A stretch of 64,000 bases of DNA from Heliocidaris tuberculata (taxonomy: Eukaryota; Echinodermata; Echinoidea; Camarodonta; Echinometridae). Positions within the stretch are counted from its first letter, which is position 1; each line of letters begins with the position of its first letter. The stretch spans positions 19,025,917 to 19,089,916 of the forward strand of contig CM046832.1 of the NCBI GenBank assembly GCA_025618425.1, read 5' to 3'. The position numbers and the translations under genes are program-made. Positions 1-12,054 of the stretch are shown here, one piece after another. The notes under the pieces were generated by a model. That model was not told the DNA's origin. It did no database searches and saw nothing but the letters and a program-made list of their open reading frames with translations.

Positions 1-1640
1 TCAAACTTGAAAATATGTTTAAAAGTTTTAAACGATTTTAATTCTATGTCAGGATTAAAAATTAATATTGACAAATGCAATGTTGTTAAACTTGGAAATT
101 TTGAAGGTCTTCTTTGTCGTGACATTCCTTTCTCCTGGCCCACTGAAACTATTGTATCTAGGTATAAAAATTCCACTTGATAACTATAATAATTACTCCG
201 AGCTCAATTACAAACCGAAATTAGAAGAAATAAAGACTACACTACGTATTTGGAGCCTTAGAAATCTCACTTTGTACGGTAAAATTGTAATCATTAAGAC
301 TTTGATTATCCCTAAATTTATATACGCTTTTGGTATAATACCCGATCCAATGAATTCCTTTTTATTGAATTACAGCAAGTCTTAATTCACTTCCTTCGGA
401 GTAATAAACCAGACAGGATTAAGAGACCGTTACTTTACAATGATTATCAAGAAGGCGGCCTCAAAATGCCGCACGTGTTGTATTTTAATTATACAATAAA
501 AATAGCGTGGGTGAAGCGCTATTTAGATACGGATAACAACGGGAAATGGAAATATTTTTTAAAACTATTACTTCGTAAGTTAAGTGATGAATTTTTCTTT
601 CATTGTAATATACAATCTATTGATTTTGAAAATGTATTTGGACAGATGTTCTAGAAGCATGGACGTTTTACAAATACTACAATCCGGTGAAGTTTAAAGA
701 TATACTTTTTCAAACTCTGTGGTTGAATTCGCATATCAAAGTTGATAAAAAGGTAATCTTATACAGGAATTGGTTTCAGTCTGGTTTGCGATGTCTCAAA
801 GACATCTTAAATGCTGATTGCTCGTTCATGTCATATGAACAAATATGTTGTAAGCTTGGAAATGAATCATTTCTATGTTATTTTTCTCTGCTACATGCTA
901 TACCATCGGAATGGAAGAAGGTAATAAAAAACGTCCATATAACCGATCATGCTGATCAACCAATAGATGAACGATTAAGTTGCTTTTTAAAAAGTAGAAA
1001 GGTCACAAAATTGTGTTACAATGCATTTTTGGAAAATAATATGTCCCTTTCAGATACAAACCAGCAATCTAAATGGCAGGCTGATTTAAGTGAAAATTTG
1101 ACACATTCACATATTTGGAAATCTCGTTTCCCACTTCTGTACAAGTCGTCTGTTGACAAGAGACTACGGAACTTTCAATTTAAATTTATTCATAGAAGAA
1201 TATCAACGCAAGACTTCTTGTTTAAAGTTGGAATAAAAGGTACACCTACCTGTAATTTCGGTGAAACCCACATCCAATCTATCGTTCATCTACTTCTAAG
1301 ATGTAAATATGCAGTTGCTTTTTGGAATGATGTAAATGACTGGTTGCAGTCCAAAAATATAAGAAATAACAAATTTAGTGATATTGAAATTTGTTTGGGG
1401 GTTATAACCCTCAATAACTTTTATCTCGTTAATACAATCGTGTTATTTGCGAAATATTTTATATATTCATGCAAATATAAGAATATAAAACCTACATTTA
1501 CACACTTTAAACTTGGTGTAGATCAAATTAAAAAGACTGAGAGAATAATTGCTTTTAAACGTAATTTGATGAATATACATAGAAAAAATGGAACGTTTTG
1601 TGTCAAGAACATTAATGAAACTATAATACATGCATGTTAA
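1..1640 (+). pseudogene. Broken LINE ORF2, reverse transcriptase C-terminus
   Basis: Three successive plus-strand frames (about 1-385, 466-654 and 687-1640) together resemble the region after the catalytic YxDD of L1/Tx1 ORF2, so at least two frameshifts or stops disable the copy. Near position 50-95 a frame reads SGLKINIDKCNVVKLGN, the usual post-catalytic segment. Near 150-170 it reads YLGIKIPL, another L1/Tx1 hallmark. The last piece (317 codons) contains FKFIHRRISTQDFLFKVGIK followed by a CNFG...H...C knuckle at roughly 1245-1305. In the family this is normally C-x2-C-x8-H-x4-C; here the second cysteine is replaced by glycine. The encoded protein would have copied the element's RNA into a genomic nick. 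This copy cannot do so. Confidence 0.72.
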
Positions 1641-1760
1641 TAAGTGTCTGGAATGTATGTTACTCTCAAATCGTATTTCTTTGTTAATGCATGTGCTACT
1701 TATGTATTGAATGAGTTGAGAAATAAAATCTTGAAAAAGAAAAAAAAGAAAAGAAAAGGC
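1..1760 (+). mobile_element. L1/Tx1-type LINE, 3' portion with A-rich tail
   Basis: The window opens inside a non-LTR retrotransposon. Reading frames on the plus strand carry the end of a reverse transcriptase, a long linker and a C-terminal zinc-knuckle-like module. An AATAAA at about 1723 is followed by an A-rich tract (about 1730-1758) that looks like the 3' tail. The 5' part lies outside the window. Clade assignment (L1/Tx1) rests on the style of the C-terminal region and the A-rich tail, so it is provisional. Confidence 0.75.
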
Positions 1761-2115
1761 AGTTATCAACGATGAAAAGGGGCACTAATCACACCTGAAA
1801 AGGGGTATTTATAAGAATGGGAAAATGTTCTTATAAAGTAGAAAAATTAATTCAGTGCCTATATATTACAAAGGGGAAAAAAGACTTGCTACATTAAAAG
1901 GGTTGAAAGGGAATAAAAGGGTTAAATGCTCTTGTTGAAATAGGAGCATTTATCAAGGGTAAAGTAAGCGATGAGGTGTAATTACCAAAATGGGCACTTA
2001 TAAGAATATGGAACGGGAACTTATTTGAAAGAAAAATTAGGGTACTTATCTAAAGTTAAATTAAAGGGAAAAGAAGGGGCACTGTGCCCACTTGCAACCC
2101 TGGAGCTGTGCTTCT
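1761..2115 (+). repeat. Minisatellite-bearing dispersed repeat, copy 1
   Basis: Degenerate short units of the form GGGGCACTTATNAGAAGGGAAAA recur here and end in a GGGGCACTGTGCCC-type block near 2076-2095. The same unit and the same kind of GC-rich end occur at 21963-22331 and 53105-53295, all on the plus strand. It abuts the tail of the preceding LINE. Function is unknown; a non-autonomous mobile repeat is likely. Confidence 0.6.
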
Positions 2116-2853
2116 GCCCCGGGCTATATGTTATGATTGTCATTTCATCGTTCTTGTATGAATAGTTGGGTGATGATGACACAGGTCACCATCCTCGATA
2201 AATATTGGGGGTGATGTATTCCCTCTTTCCCCACCACATTCGATTCCTGTGACTATATTTTCATTTCAATTTTGAAAATTGTTAGTATTACTAATAACAT
2301 GTATGGCAAAATTGCATTATAAAGGAAAGTTACCGACTGAACCCTTTAAATCGAGAATAATTACATGTACTTTTGATTTAAATAATTTTTCTGCCTTATG
2401 GCAAAAAATCACCTAAATATATATTCGGGATGGTAACACAGGCCACCCCCACTTCAATTTTTTTAAAAACTATACTTCCATATCCCTCCCAAATCAACAG
2501 CAATGTTGTATAATTTGAAGTAGATAGTTTTCACTTTCAAGTAGTGTAAAAATATATCGGAAAAAATCAGAACGAACGACAGAATTGTATATAAATATTA
2601 ATAAATTCATATAAATCTACAGTATTGTACATAGACAAATAATATCTATATTGAAATAAAGAATATATAAAATTGAATAATATTAATTAATGTAAAGAGT
2701 ATATAAATTTGAGTAATATTAATACATGTAATATATCAAATTATATATATCTACAACATATAACATGTATAACAGAAATGTATATTTTCCACCATTCTTT
2801 TTTTTTTTTGAGGGGGGGGGGGGCATCACTGTGAGTACACTATTTCTGTATGC
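2116..2853. other. AT-rich stretch, no gene seen
   Basis: I see no coding frame or structured RNA. The only notable item is a T-run followed by a 12-G run at about 2800-2823, directly before the long-TIR element. Confidence 0.5.
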
Positions 2854-3222
2854 TCTCATTACTTATCATAAGTGTTACCCCCTGTCATTTCAACCAAACT
2901 AAGCAATAACAATTTGGCGCCGTGAACATGGTGAATGGGGAAGGTAAGAGAGCTCCCTCCAACACACACTCGATCGCACACTTCCTCGTATGTAGTCGAC
3001 TTGACAATTTATGAGCCTTGAAAATTCTTTCCGTTTAAGTTTTTTTTTAAATTATTATTTGTGATCCCATGTGGTCTCCTAAAAAATCCAACTTTGTTGC
3101 CGAAAAACCGACTTTGGGCAATTAGCATAACTTGCATAAATCTAAATGGTTCCTTCTAGACAATAATTAGTAGCGAAAAACAGCTTACGCAGAATGTGTC
3201 AACTGATCTACGTACTGTTCTA

Positions 3223-4221
3223 CAGTGCGTCCCCCAAAAAAGTTAACAGTTGGAAAATGTCTCCCAAATAAATATTTCAAAATATTTATAGGAAATTTTC
3301 ATACCTGTGGATAGAGTAGGGTCTCTTCTATCAAATGACACCAAAATTTTCAGCTCGAGTGAGCAAAAAGCGACTTTTGCGAAAGGATGCCAATTCCAGA
3401 CTTGACAAGAATTATTATTTTGTGCTGACTAGTGTTAACAAATTTGAGAACCGTAAAAAGTTGATAGTTGGAAAAAGTCTCCCCAAATGAACATTTCTAA
3501 GTATGTTCATGAAATCTTCATACCTATGGATAGCTTAGGGTCTCTCCTATCAAATGACACCAAAACATATTAAGGATATGTTACGCTTGAGAGAGCAAAA
3601 GTCATTTTTGTGAAATGGTGCAAAATCTTTGGTTGACAAAATTTTGTATTGGCTCTGTCTGGTTTCATCAAAGTTTAAAGTTTTGAAAAGACTTAGAAAC
3701 TTTCATATTCTGATCATTAAAAGGCAATTTATGAAAGGATAGGCTTTGTTTTCTGTATGTCTTGACATATCCCATCAAAAGTTTATGGTTGACTGAGAAA
3801 ACCAGCTTGAATTAAAACCTTGCGAAAACTAATATTTCAAAACACTCAGCAAAGCAGTTAATTGCTCACTGAAACATGAAAATATTGATGAGATACGTAA
3901 GGATATACAGGGAACAGAACCTCATCTTGGATAAATTGTCCATTATTGATCAAATATGAATATTTATAAGCCTTTTCATGACACTCAACTTTGCTTATAC
4001 CAGCCAGAAGATATACCAATTCTTGTAAAGTCTGGATTTTGCACCTTTTCACAAAAGTGGTCTTTGCTCACTCAAGCGTAAAATATCGCCAGATCTTTAG
4101 GTGTCATGCAATAGAAGAGATCCTAAGCTATTCACAGGTATGAAATTTTGCTTCAAATATTTTGAAATATTTATTTGGGGAGACTTTTTCTGACTGTTAA
4201 ACTTCTTTTTGGGACGCACTG
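3223..4221. mobile_element. Tc1/mariner-like MITE, TA duplication
   Basis: The element begins with CAGTGCGTCCC (3223-3233) and ends with its reverse complement GGGACGCACTG (4211-4221). TA flanks both sides (3221-3222 and 4222-4223). The arms extend inward for about 200 bp. The left arm is internally duplicated: a block with TCTCCC...ATCAAATGACACCAAAA and GAGAGCAAAA/GAGTGAGCAAAA appears at about 3235-3400 and again at about 3465-3640. A TA duplication is the signature of the Tc1/mariner group. No transposase is encoded. Confidence 0.72.
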
Positions 4222-4756
4222 TATATGCGCTATGATACTTGACTGGCTGACTACACTTGTGTTGTTCATCTTGTACTGTGAGATATCGAAAGGAGGTTAC
4301 GCAGTAAAGTAGGATAATAAAGCTTGATACCTCTATTAAGTTGTCTTGTGGGACATAGAATCCATTTCAATGTTATTTTGTTCAATTAAATATCACGTAA
4401 ATTCCATGTAAATACCAACTTAATTATACTTAAACAACTGAAAGTGTATTTCTTCAGTTAGAACTTGGACCTACAATTTCCTGGTTTTATGAAAGTACGC
4501 CTACTCATAATGACTTTGTATGAAATTATTTAAGTAAAACACGTAAAAGGGTTTGGGAGTGTTCAAATATGACGTTGAATTAAACGAGAATCAACCCTTT
4601 CATAGAAAATGGGCTTGAATCGCTTAATTAAGGTTGGTTAGTTCGTTTGATTGTTTATTTAACCTGACTGCATGTTGATAAGTTTGGATGAAAGCAGAAA
4701 AATTACAGAAACATATTTATTTAGTTTAAGTTTGAGAAAAATCTGACAAAGAAAAA

Positions 4757-5155
4757 GGAAGTTATGAATTTTTGGAAGTTGAGATCATTAGTGATATGGC
4801 GACCTTCCCATTGATATCGCGGTCATAATGTGTGATGTCATATGGAGAACCTTCCCGTTCGTTTTACATTACTTAAAGTATCCCTTTTCATAACTTTTAT
4901 CATGAAAAAAGGAAGTAATTTTCCATGGAAGAGCATGTAAAAACTAATTATGTTTTCCATTATGATTCATGGACAAAAAGGCTGTTCTGTCATTGAAATG
5001 GACGAATGGGATTTTGGGATATTTTTGTAAATAATTATTAAGTGTTCTCGATCTCCATAATATGACATCACACATAATGATCGAATTGCCAAGATGGGAT
5101 TCCCATTATCATTAGTGATCTCAGCTTTTAAAAATTCTTAACTTTCTGTTCTATA
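4757..5155. mobile_element. Palindromic MITE-like element inside the long-TIR element
   Basis: Arms at about 4757-4853 and 5050-5155 are inverted copies sharing GAATTTTT, TGAGATCA and ATAATGTGTGATGTCATAT. They are separated by about 200 bp. It has no coding capacity. It looks like an independent foldback insertion. Confidence 0.6.
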
Positions 5156-5785
5156 TTCTTTTTTTTTATTTTAGAGTCGTGTTTTCAAATTTTCAGTATT
5201 CTCCCCTGATTTTCAGCTTCTTCACAATACAAATTTAATTACGTCTATCCCTTTTAACCTCTTGTGGCTGAAACTGACAGGAAATTAAATAAGAATAATT
5301 TTTCTTTTTAAAAAAGGAAAAAGAAAAGATCGAGACATGAAGATAGTCACTCTAGACCCCTTTAGCTACATTACTGGGCTTACTTTCACTCACTGCAAAA
5401 AATATCTGTATTTTTATAGGAAAAAAATACAGATTAGTTCTGTATTTGCTCATAACTGCTAATTTGACGTTATTTGTAAATTGACCCAATCTGCGTAAGC
5501 TGTCTTTCGCTCCTAAATATTACCTCGAAGGGGCCATTTCGATTTATGCAAATTAAGCAAATTGCCCAAAGTCGATTTTTCGGCAACAAAGTTGAAATTG
5601 TTCGGAGACCACATGGGATCACAAATCAAGAAAAAAACTTCAACGGAAAGAACTTTTCAAGGCTCATAAACTGCCAAGTCGACTATATATGAGGAAGTGT
5701 GCGATCGAGTGTGTGTTGGAGCATGGAGTGTGTGGAGTGTGTGTTTGGTTGAAATGACAGGGGGTTACACTTATAAGTAATGAGA

Positions 5786-6987
5786 AAGAACTTTTCTAGG
5801 GTTAATAAAGACTAAATAGGACTGTCAACTGGACTAATAGTAATGACACCGTCACAATAAGAACACCGAGTGTGATATTTTTCATCTTTCAAAAACCAAT
5901 GGGCGAAATAATGCATTGATCATTCGAAGAATAAAAAATGGAACTTTTCCAACTTGAGTGTCTTTCCTATATACTAACCAAAATCGCAGAAATCTGAGAG
6001 ATTTTTTCGGGGGCGGGGGGGGGGGGGTGTAGGACCACGTTCCGCAAAAATTACGCAAATCTTAAGAATCAACGCAAAAAGTTAAAAAAAAAAAAAAGAA
6101 AATAGAGGTCAATTAAGAAATTTCATGTTTCAGCCTTGTTAAGGACTGTTCAAACAAGAGGTGGAAAACCCCAGGGGTTTGTCGGGGGGGGGGGGGGGGG
6201 GAGTTAAGCGCATTTTATAACATGTAAGTGAATGAGTGCGCGACGTGTTAAGTGCAGGGAGCACAGGTCCGTTGTTGCGTTATTGCTATTCATTTTGTAC
6301 CCAAAAATGTACTTCGTACGTGTTGATTATTAGGTCAAAGGTCAAAGAAGTCAATTAACATGTGACAATACATTATTGTTTATTGTTTATCACAATATTT
6401 CAAGAGGAGTTTGAGCCATAAACTTAATTGAATTTAGGCGGAGGCATATAGGAGACGCAGTCGCATTCATCTTGTTAAAAATGTAAGCACGAAATCTGAA
6501 TTGTACACATTTCTAGTTTCATGTGAGATGCCAACATTGTAAATAGTTCTGCGTGTTTCATTAAGGTTGTTGCATTGTTGAGGAAAATGAAAAATCAACA
6601 AATGTACCCACACCAAAAAGACTTTATTGTGAATTGTTGATCTGCATAAATTATGTAGTAAAATAGTGAGTTGCACCTAAAGGGGAATACAACAACACAA
6701 CCGCCCATTTTCGTTAATGCTTTATTCAATTTCATCAATTTTCAATTCAGTTTCGTCCGGAGAAGCTTAATTACTGAGTTCAAAATCAAATCCTATGTTC
6801 AATTTTGTGAAACTGCATTCATATTCGTGTTTGTCAATGGAATTAAAAAATTCAGCGTTCAAATTCACCAATTCAATTGTCACTGAAATTCATCTCTGCC
6901 TGTAAACGGGGTAGGCGTGCTAGGGTCTAATGCGTCATTTTGTCATTCAAATTTATCGAGTGTTATATGGGCCTTAACATGGAGGGT
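5786..6987. other. Intergenic, no gene seen; G-runs
   Basis: No credible coding frame. It contains G-runs at about 6015-6027 and 6184-6201, the second followed by a TTAAGCGC context, and mixed AT-rich DNA. From about 6690 onward short ATTCAATTTCATC and CAATTTTCAATTCAGTTTCGT segments recall the ACGAAATTGA motif repeated at 7866-8065. Confidence 0.45.
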
Positions 6988-7692
6988 AGACCTGGGCCCG
7001 TATTCAATTCAATACTTAAGAGTGAAATATGAGTAGTTTACTTAGTTTTCGGCTGAGATAAAATACTTAAGCAATTTTGGTATTCAGTTGAATCTTTTGG
7101 CTAAGTATTTTACCCTAGGTCTAAAGGCCACCGCACACTACACGACCTGAGGTCGTACGACCTAGAGGTCATGCGATCTAGTCCACGACCTCGCAAAAAT
7201 TCAACATGCCAAAACCTGGGACCTGATCGTGCGACCTGGTCCTACGACCTGAAACTTGGGTGTTTGGTGACGTCATACCGTAGTTCGGAAGGTCGTACGA
7301 CCTCAGGTCGTGTAGTGTGCGGTGGCCTTAAGACAGCTCCCTAGCAGACTTAAACCAATTACTTGATTGGCAGGTATGTGGCTTTCATACATACGCGCAG
7401 TAGTATAAGCATAGAGCATAGACATATTAAATTATAGCATAGAGTATAAGCTGCGCACAAGCAAACCATGTAAGCGCGCATCTACTGTGAAGCATTTATT
7501 GCGCATGATTTTGGACAGGACATGTGACGTCACAATGGATATCAGTAAGTATTTTGCCTCAAAGTCGGGTTACTAAAGAAAAATACCTTAAAGTGATCTG
7601 AATACGAGTTAAGCCATTTTACTTAGCCGAGTTAAATACTTAGTAATTTACTTACTTAATGCGCGTTTTTAATTGAATACCGGCCCAGGTCT
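6988..7692. mobile_element. MITE with AGACCTGGGCCCGTATTCAA ends
   Basis: The left end (6988-7008) and right end (about 7671-7692, TTGAATACCGGCCCAGGTCT) are inverted copies with one difference. Subterminal TACTTAAG/CTTAGTT-type motifs are also mirrored. No protein frame is present. A smaller element is inserted at 7125-7328, so this one is the older. Confidence 0.72.
7125..7328. mobile_element. PIF/Harbinger-like MITE with TAA duplication
   Basis: About 39 bp at each end are identical in inverted orientation, starting AGGCCACCGCACACTACACG. The trinucleotide TAA flanks both ends (7122-7124 and 7329-7331). A TTA/TAA duplication is typical of PIF/Harbinger transposons. The element is about 204 bp and non-coding, and sits within the 6988-7692 element. 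The identical arms suggest a recent insertion. Confidence 0.75.
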
Positions 7693-7865
7693 TCAACCCC
7701 CCCCCCCCCCTTCATTTTCTCATTATATTTGTACTCATTACCTTGATATTACACACAAACAATGAGCGGAAAATGTGTTTTTGTGTATGATAAAAGCGAC
7801 GTAAATGTGATGAGTAAACGATTCAATAAAGTCGTAATTATAGCATTTATTACTCTATATCTGCG

Positions 7866-8065
7866 AGACGAAATTGATTTTGCTGTCTCGTGCTCAGCTA
7901 CTGTGACCGACGAATTTGAATTGCAATTGACGAAAACGGGTAACAAAGCACGAAATTGAATGCCAGTGTTTCAGAATTGATCGACCAAAGACGAAATTGA
8001 CTGAAACGAGCACTCGCACATTGATTTCCAGAGACAATCCGATCAGGGACGAAATTGAAATAACA
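7866..8065 (+). repeat. Recurring ACGAAATTGA motif cluster
   Basis: The motif (G)ACGAAATTGA or a one-base variant occurs at about 7866, 7909, 7949, 7988 and 8049. The spacing is irregular, about 40-60 bp. Related inverted forms (TTTCGTC, TCAATTTC) occur near 6700-6890. It may be the subterminal repeat region of a decayed transposon. Confidence 0.45.
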
Positions 8066-8068
8066 TTT

Positions 8069-8256
8069 AACACGATAAAAACTACTTTCGAAAAATAACT
8101 CAAGGGTAATTTCAAAGCCCTATTGTACTGCCTATAGAAATCAGGTTCGGATTACGTAATACGCCGTTGTAATGTCCGCACATGTCTAAAGGTGATAGAC
8201 AGGGCTATTGAAATTGCTTTCAGTTGATTTTTCGAAAGTAGTTTTTACCGCGTTAT
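8069..8256. mobile_element. Inverted-repeat MITE-like element
   Basis: The left arm AACACGATAAAAACTACTTT (8069 onward) is mirrored by a right arm ending near 8256 that reads CGAAAGTAGTTTTTACCGCG. Further in, AATTTCAAAGCCCT and AGGGCTATTGAAATT are also inverted copies. A single related arm occurs at about 52397-52440. Non-coding. Confidence 0.6.
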
Positions 8257-9865
8257 TTTTAAAAACTGAATGACACGGTGACGAAAATGGGCGGGAAAAC
8301 CTATATTATGGAGAAATATGTCATATATTTTTTTTTTTCAGTTTATTTAATAAAAGTGATTTAATTCTTTCCTTTGCCAAATGAACACAGCTGTTTCTGC
8401 ACGCAACAAATTATCAAACAAAATAAATTCAAATATGCATTAAAATGCACTGGCAGATTGAGATCAGCAGCCACATTTAATTGTGTACATATGTACAAAA
8501 CCAAATTCTCTTTTTTTTTCTGCTTGAGTTTATTCATGTGTTTTGTATTAAATGCGTGTACTTAATGCATGATGTACTGTTTAGGAACAAACATATTTTA
8601 CAAACACTGTTTTTCATTTGGTTCCTTCATATTCCCCTCAACTTATTTTATTTATTTTCTGAATAGAAAAAAATGTATGTTTATGTGCAAGAAATATTGT
8701 ATAATACTGCTTTGTATTGCATGTATTTTGTAAACTTCTTAAAATTATGCAATCTTGTAATGGTTAAAGTTGTGACATTTGAAAATACAATTTCTAATTT
8801 AATAGAGTATAGAATATTATCTTATTTTTTAATTGAATATTTTTTTGCATGAAATATTAGTATATCTGAATTTAGGTTACAAAATATATTAATTTCAAAA
8901 ATAAAAATCATCATACTATGAATGTCATTAAATACATATTAAGCATTGCATTTCATTGGATGTACAGTTTTGACCTTTTTTTTTGTAGATGTAACACTTG
9001 CACTCACACTCAAAATGACTTGACTGGTGATTCGATGGTGCTTCATATCAACTGTACATTCTGCATTTCTCACATAACACTTAACATTATTATATTCACG
9101 TTTTAGTGCGTGAACAACCCAACATGTATTACAGATATGTTGTTAAACACTGATAAATAAAATTCATGGAATATTAACTTGATTTTGAGAGTCACAGCTT
9201 GTTTCTTTGCAGCTCCACTTTTTGTGATGTGAAGATGAGAATGGCATCGTGTAATATTCAGTCAAATTAGTTTACTTTATAAGACTTAAATTTAATCTTA
9301 GAATATTTCAATCGACAAGATTAGAATATTGATTAGAGTAGATTTTAATCAAATTGGATTAAAAAATCTAAAGCATTAAAATTTCTTATATTAGAAAGAT
9401 TTAGAATTTTTAATTTAACGTTGGATTAATTTTTAATCGACATGGTTTGGTCCCTAATTCTGGATATCCTTAGAGTAAAAGAACTTGATCTTATCTTATA
9501 TATTGTTTCATTGAGTAGTATTTAAGAGTTTTGATTTTCCCCCTCTTTTTTTTTCTCTGAAAATGGTACAACAATATCCATGCGTTGCAGTAAATGTGTT
9601 AAAGCAAATCAAAAAGCACTTCACTGGTCTTCTTACCAAAAATTGGGTGCACACTGCATATATCATGTTCTGGAATCTCAGTAAAGAGTTATGATGACCC
9701 CAACGAGCATTTTGTAAATTGGGAGTGTTCAAGATGTTTTCTAAAGCACCTTACAAATTATACTGAGATTAATTCAGAGTCCAAAGTTGATGATTCGAGT
9801 AACAAATATCCTCAGTGTAAATATGGTGAGAACATAAGTTTTAAATATGATCAGCTTTCTGGAAA
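8257..9865. other. AT-rich intergenic, no gene seen
   Basis: Short open frames here have no recognisable domain or splice context. Around 9260-9440 there are repeated TTAGAAT/ATTTTAATC-type words that look like simple AT-rich drift. Nothing else is supported. Confidence 0.45.
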
Positions 9866-9889
9866 GGGATTAAATTTGTCCACCTGAAT

Positions 9890-10185
9890 ATTGTAAGTCT
9901 TTTGAAATATCATAAAGAAATCAAGCAAATCACGATTGAAAATGAGATACATGTTCTTGCTCTGAATGAGACTAGATTAGAAAGCTCTATTATAGATAGT
10001 GAAATTATTATACCCCATTACTCATTACTTGAAAAGACAGGGATAGAAATGGGGGCGGAGTGGCCATTTACGTCCATGAGTCTATTGATTTCAACTCAGT
10101 TACTCACTATTCTCTGGAACCTTTAGAATCATTGTGCATTTAAAGTTTGTTTGAAGAACACGAAGCCAATTATATTTTTCAACTG
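9890..10185 (+). pseudogene. LINE apurinic-type endonuclease, N-terminal part
   Basis: The frame beginning near 9902 reads IHVLALNETRLESS, the conserved N-terminal motif of the apurinic-type endonuclease in CR1/L2/Jockey LINEs (the N and E of LNETRL are catalytic or metal-binding). It continues with IPHYSLLEK. A frameshift at about 10045-10140 follows, and the reading resumes towards FFNWY where the nested LINE breaks in. The nuclease would nick target DNA to prime reverse transcription. Confidence 0.68.
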
Positions 10186-10189
10186 GTAT

Positions 10190-10970
10190 TTATTTATTTA
10201 TTTATTTATTTATTTATTACGTTTTATTTAAAAACAGGGTAGTCTTTTCAGAGCCTATAGGTCTGCTTTAAAAAAGAGCCTTGTGTACATACAAAGAAAA
10301 TGAAACTGGACAATATTAAAATACAGATACAGTATAACATGAAACTGAGTGAATACAATAGTAATAGGTACAAGCAACATAAAACAAATAATCAAAACAT
10401 AGGCAAACAAAAACAAAACAAAACAAAAACAAAACAAAAAGAAACTCTCATAATAACATGCTATACCAGTGTATGTATTGATAACGAACGGATTTGGTGT
10501 TTAAAGCTTTGGAGTGAGGTAACGGTTTTAATTTGCAAAGGCAATTTGTTATAGATTGAGGAAGCCGTGTAAGAAAAGGATCGCTTTTTGAATTCAATGT
10601 TTGGTTTTGGAATATAAAGAGGATTTAAAATGGAATGACGAGTAACGTAATAGACAGGACATTTACACGCAAAGTCTTTTAAATAATAAGGGGTTAGATC
10701 ATTTAGTATTTTGAAAACAGCAATGCTGTATTGGTAATGGATCCTGTTATCAACACTTTGTCAGTCAAGCTTGCCTAATAATATATCTTTGGAGGTTGTA
10801 TAATCAGTTTTGAGCACTAATTTAGCATATCTATTTTGGCTACGTTGTAATTTTAATAAATCTGTCTTTTTACAGGTACCCCACACGACTGAACAATAGT
10901 GTATATGTGGAAGGATAAGAGAATAGTACAACTGTTCAAGTATTCGCCGAGTTAAACAAGTCTGGATCCG
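10190..10970 (-). mobile_element. Nested antisense LINE, 5'-truncated, with (TAAA)n tail
   Basis: On the minus strand this insertion carries the end of a CR1/L2-type reverse transcriptase and finishes in an AAAT/TAAA simple-sequence tail, seen on the plus strand as (TTTA)n at 10190-10219. GGTAT lies on both sides (10185-10189 and 10971-10975), a plausible 5-bp target duplication. The host LINE reading frame resumes immediately after the right junction, which fixes the insertion limits closely. Confidence 0.75.
10440..10970 (-). pseudogene. CR1/L2-type reverse transcriptase C-terminus
   Basis: The minus-strand frame near 10970-10761 reads LEQLYYSLILPHIHYCSVVW and then KLQRSQNRYAKLVL, the post-catalytic thumb motifs of CR1/L2/Jockey RTs. 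The same product continues with frame changes through 10760-10440, with words such as YYLKDF and NKLPLQIK that match the C-terminal tail of the group. The catalytic half is missing through 5' truncation, and stops make the rest non-functional. Confidence 0.66.
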
Positions 10971-12054
10971 GGTATAGACCGCCAAATTCAAAAGTTGACC
11001 TTTTTAAACATTATGATGCCTTTCTGGTCTTTGCGAATAGGCTTAATGGGCAACTCATTCTTATAGGCAACACTAACTGTGATACCCTGAAAAAAAAACT
11101 TTTGAAGGAAATACGAAAGCTTATAATCAAATAAATGATGTATATTGTTTGAAACAGGTAAATGCTAAATTTTATACGAGAGTAACTGATAGATCTTACA
11201 CAATATTGTTGATCACATTTTAACGGATTATCCTGATAAGGTGAAATCCTATGGTGTTATTCGGAACGGTAAGAGTGGTCATTATATCAGTTACTTGGTG
11301 TGGAAATATAAACATACATCCCCAAGTGAAACATTTGTATCGTTCACAAAGTCGAGAAATGTAGATTTAAAAGCTTTCAGGTCTGATTTGCGTAATAAAA
11401 ACTGGAAGAAAGTACAAAAGTGTAGTGATATAAATCATGCAGTTGGTGAATGGGAAAAGTTGCTATTAGAAGTAGTCAATAAACATATGCCATTTAAGAC
11501 ATGACGAGTGAGAAAAACCCCCTCCCCATGGATGAACAGTAATATACTTTCTTTAATTAAACAGAGAGATAAAGCAAAACTGAAAGCCCCCCAAAAGAAC
11601 TATTGATGACTTACGGAAACTCTATAAACGTATGAAAAACAAAGTTACTACTGAAATAAGAAAATCCAAACGTAAATATATATGTGTTAAATTATCTGAA
11701 GCAACAAATAGAAATGAATCTTTGAGAACACTCAAAAGTTTAATGGGTAATTGTAATTCTTCTGATGGCACTTTCCCGAAAGAAATTCAAGTGTAATATC
11801 GAGTGAGTTTAATAACCACTTTGCCAATATAGCGTCAAATGTATGCACAAATAACAAAAGGGTTAATAACCGGCTTAATTCTTACGGTGTTAAAGTTTCT
11901 GATAGAAAATTTAAATTTCTTAACGTATCTCAATCTAATGTTTTGAAACAAGTAATGTCAGTGAAAACAAAAAAAAGTCCGTCGGGTTAGAAGAAATCTT
12001 TATGTATATTCTAAAAGAGTCAATATCCGAAATGATTGAGCCTTTTACCTTTTT
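10971..12054 (+). pseudogene. LINE endonuclease C-terminus and linker
   Basis: Immediately after the nested LINE the frame reads RPPNSKVDLFKHYDAFL and then LILIGNTNCD. In the family this is IGDTNCD or GDFN, with a catalytic Asp; here that residue is Asn. Downstream, 11241-11504 encodes a lysine-rich linker (RKVQKCSDIN-like), and later segments to about 12050 lead into IEPFTFLI, just upstream of the RT core. Multiple frameshifts are present. Confidence 0.6.

Larger units (their letters stand above)
2854..5785. mobile_element. DNA-transposon-like element with ~340-bp TIRs
   Basis: The left arm (about 2854-3209) and the right arm (about 5475-5785) are reverse complements with scattered differences. 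Both carry in order ACCCCCTGTCATTTCAACC, ACACACTCGATCGCACACTT, GTCGACTTG, TTATGAGCCTTGAAAA, GTGATCCCATGTGGTCTCC and GCTTACGCAG. No transposase frame is present, so it is non-autonomous or decayed. The interior holds two further inverted-repeat elements (3223-4221 and 4757-5155). No convincing target-site duplication was found next to the outer ends. Confidence 0.75.
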
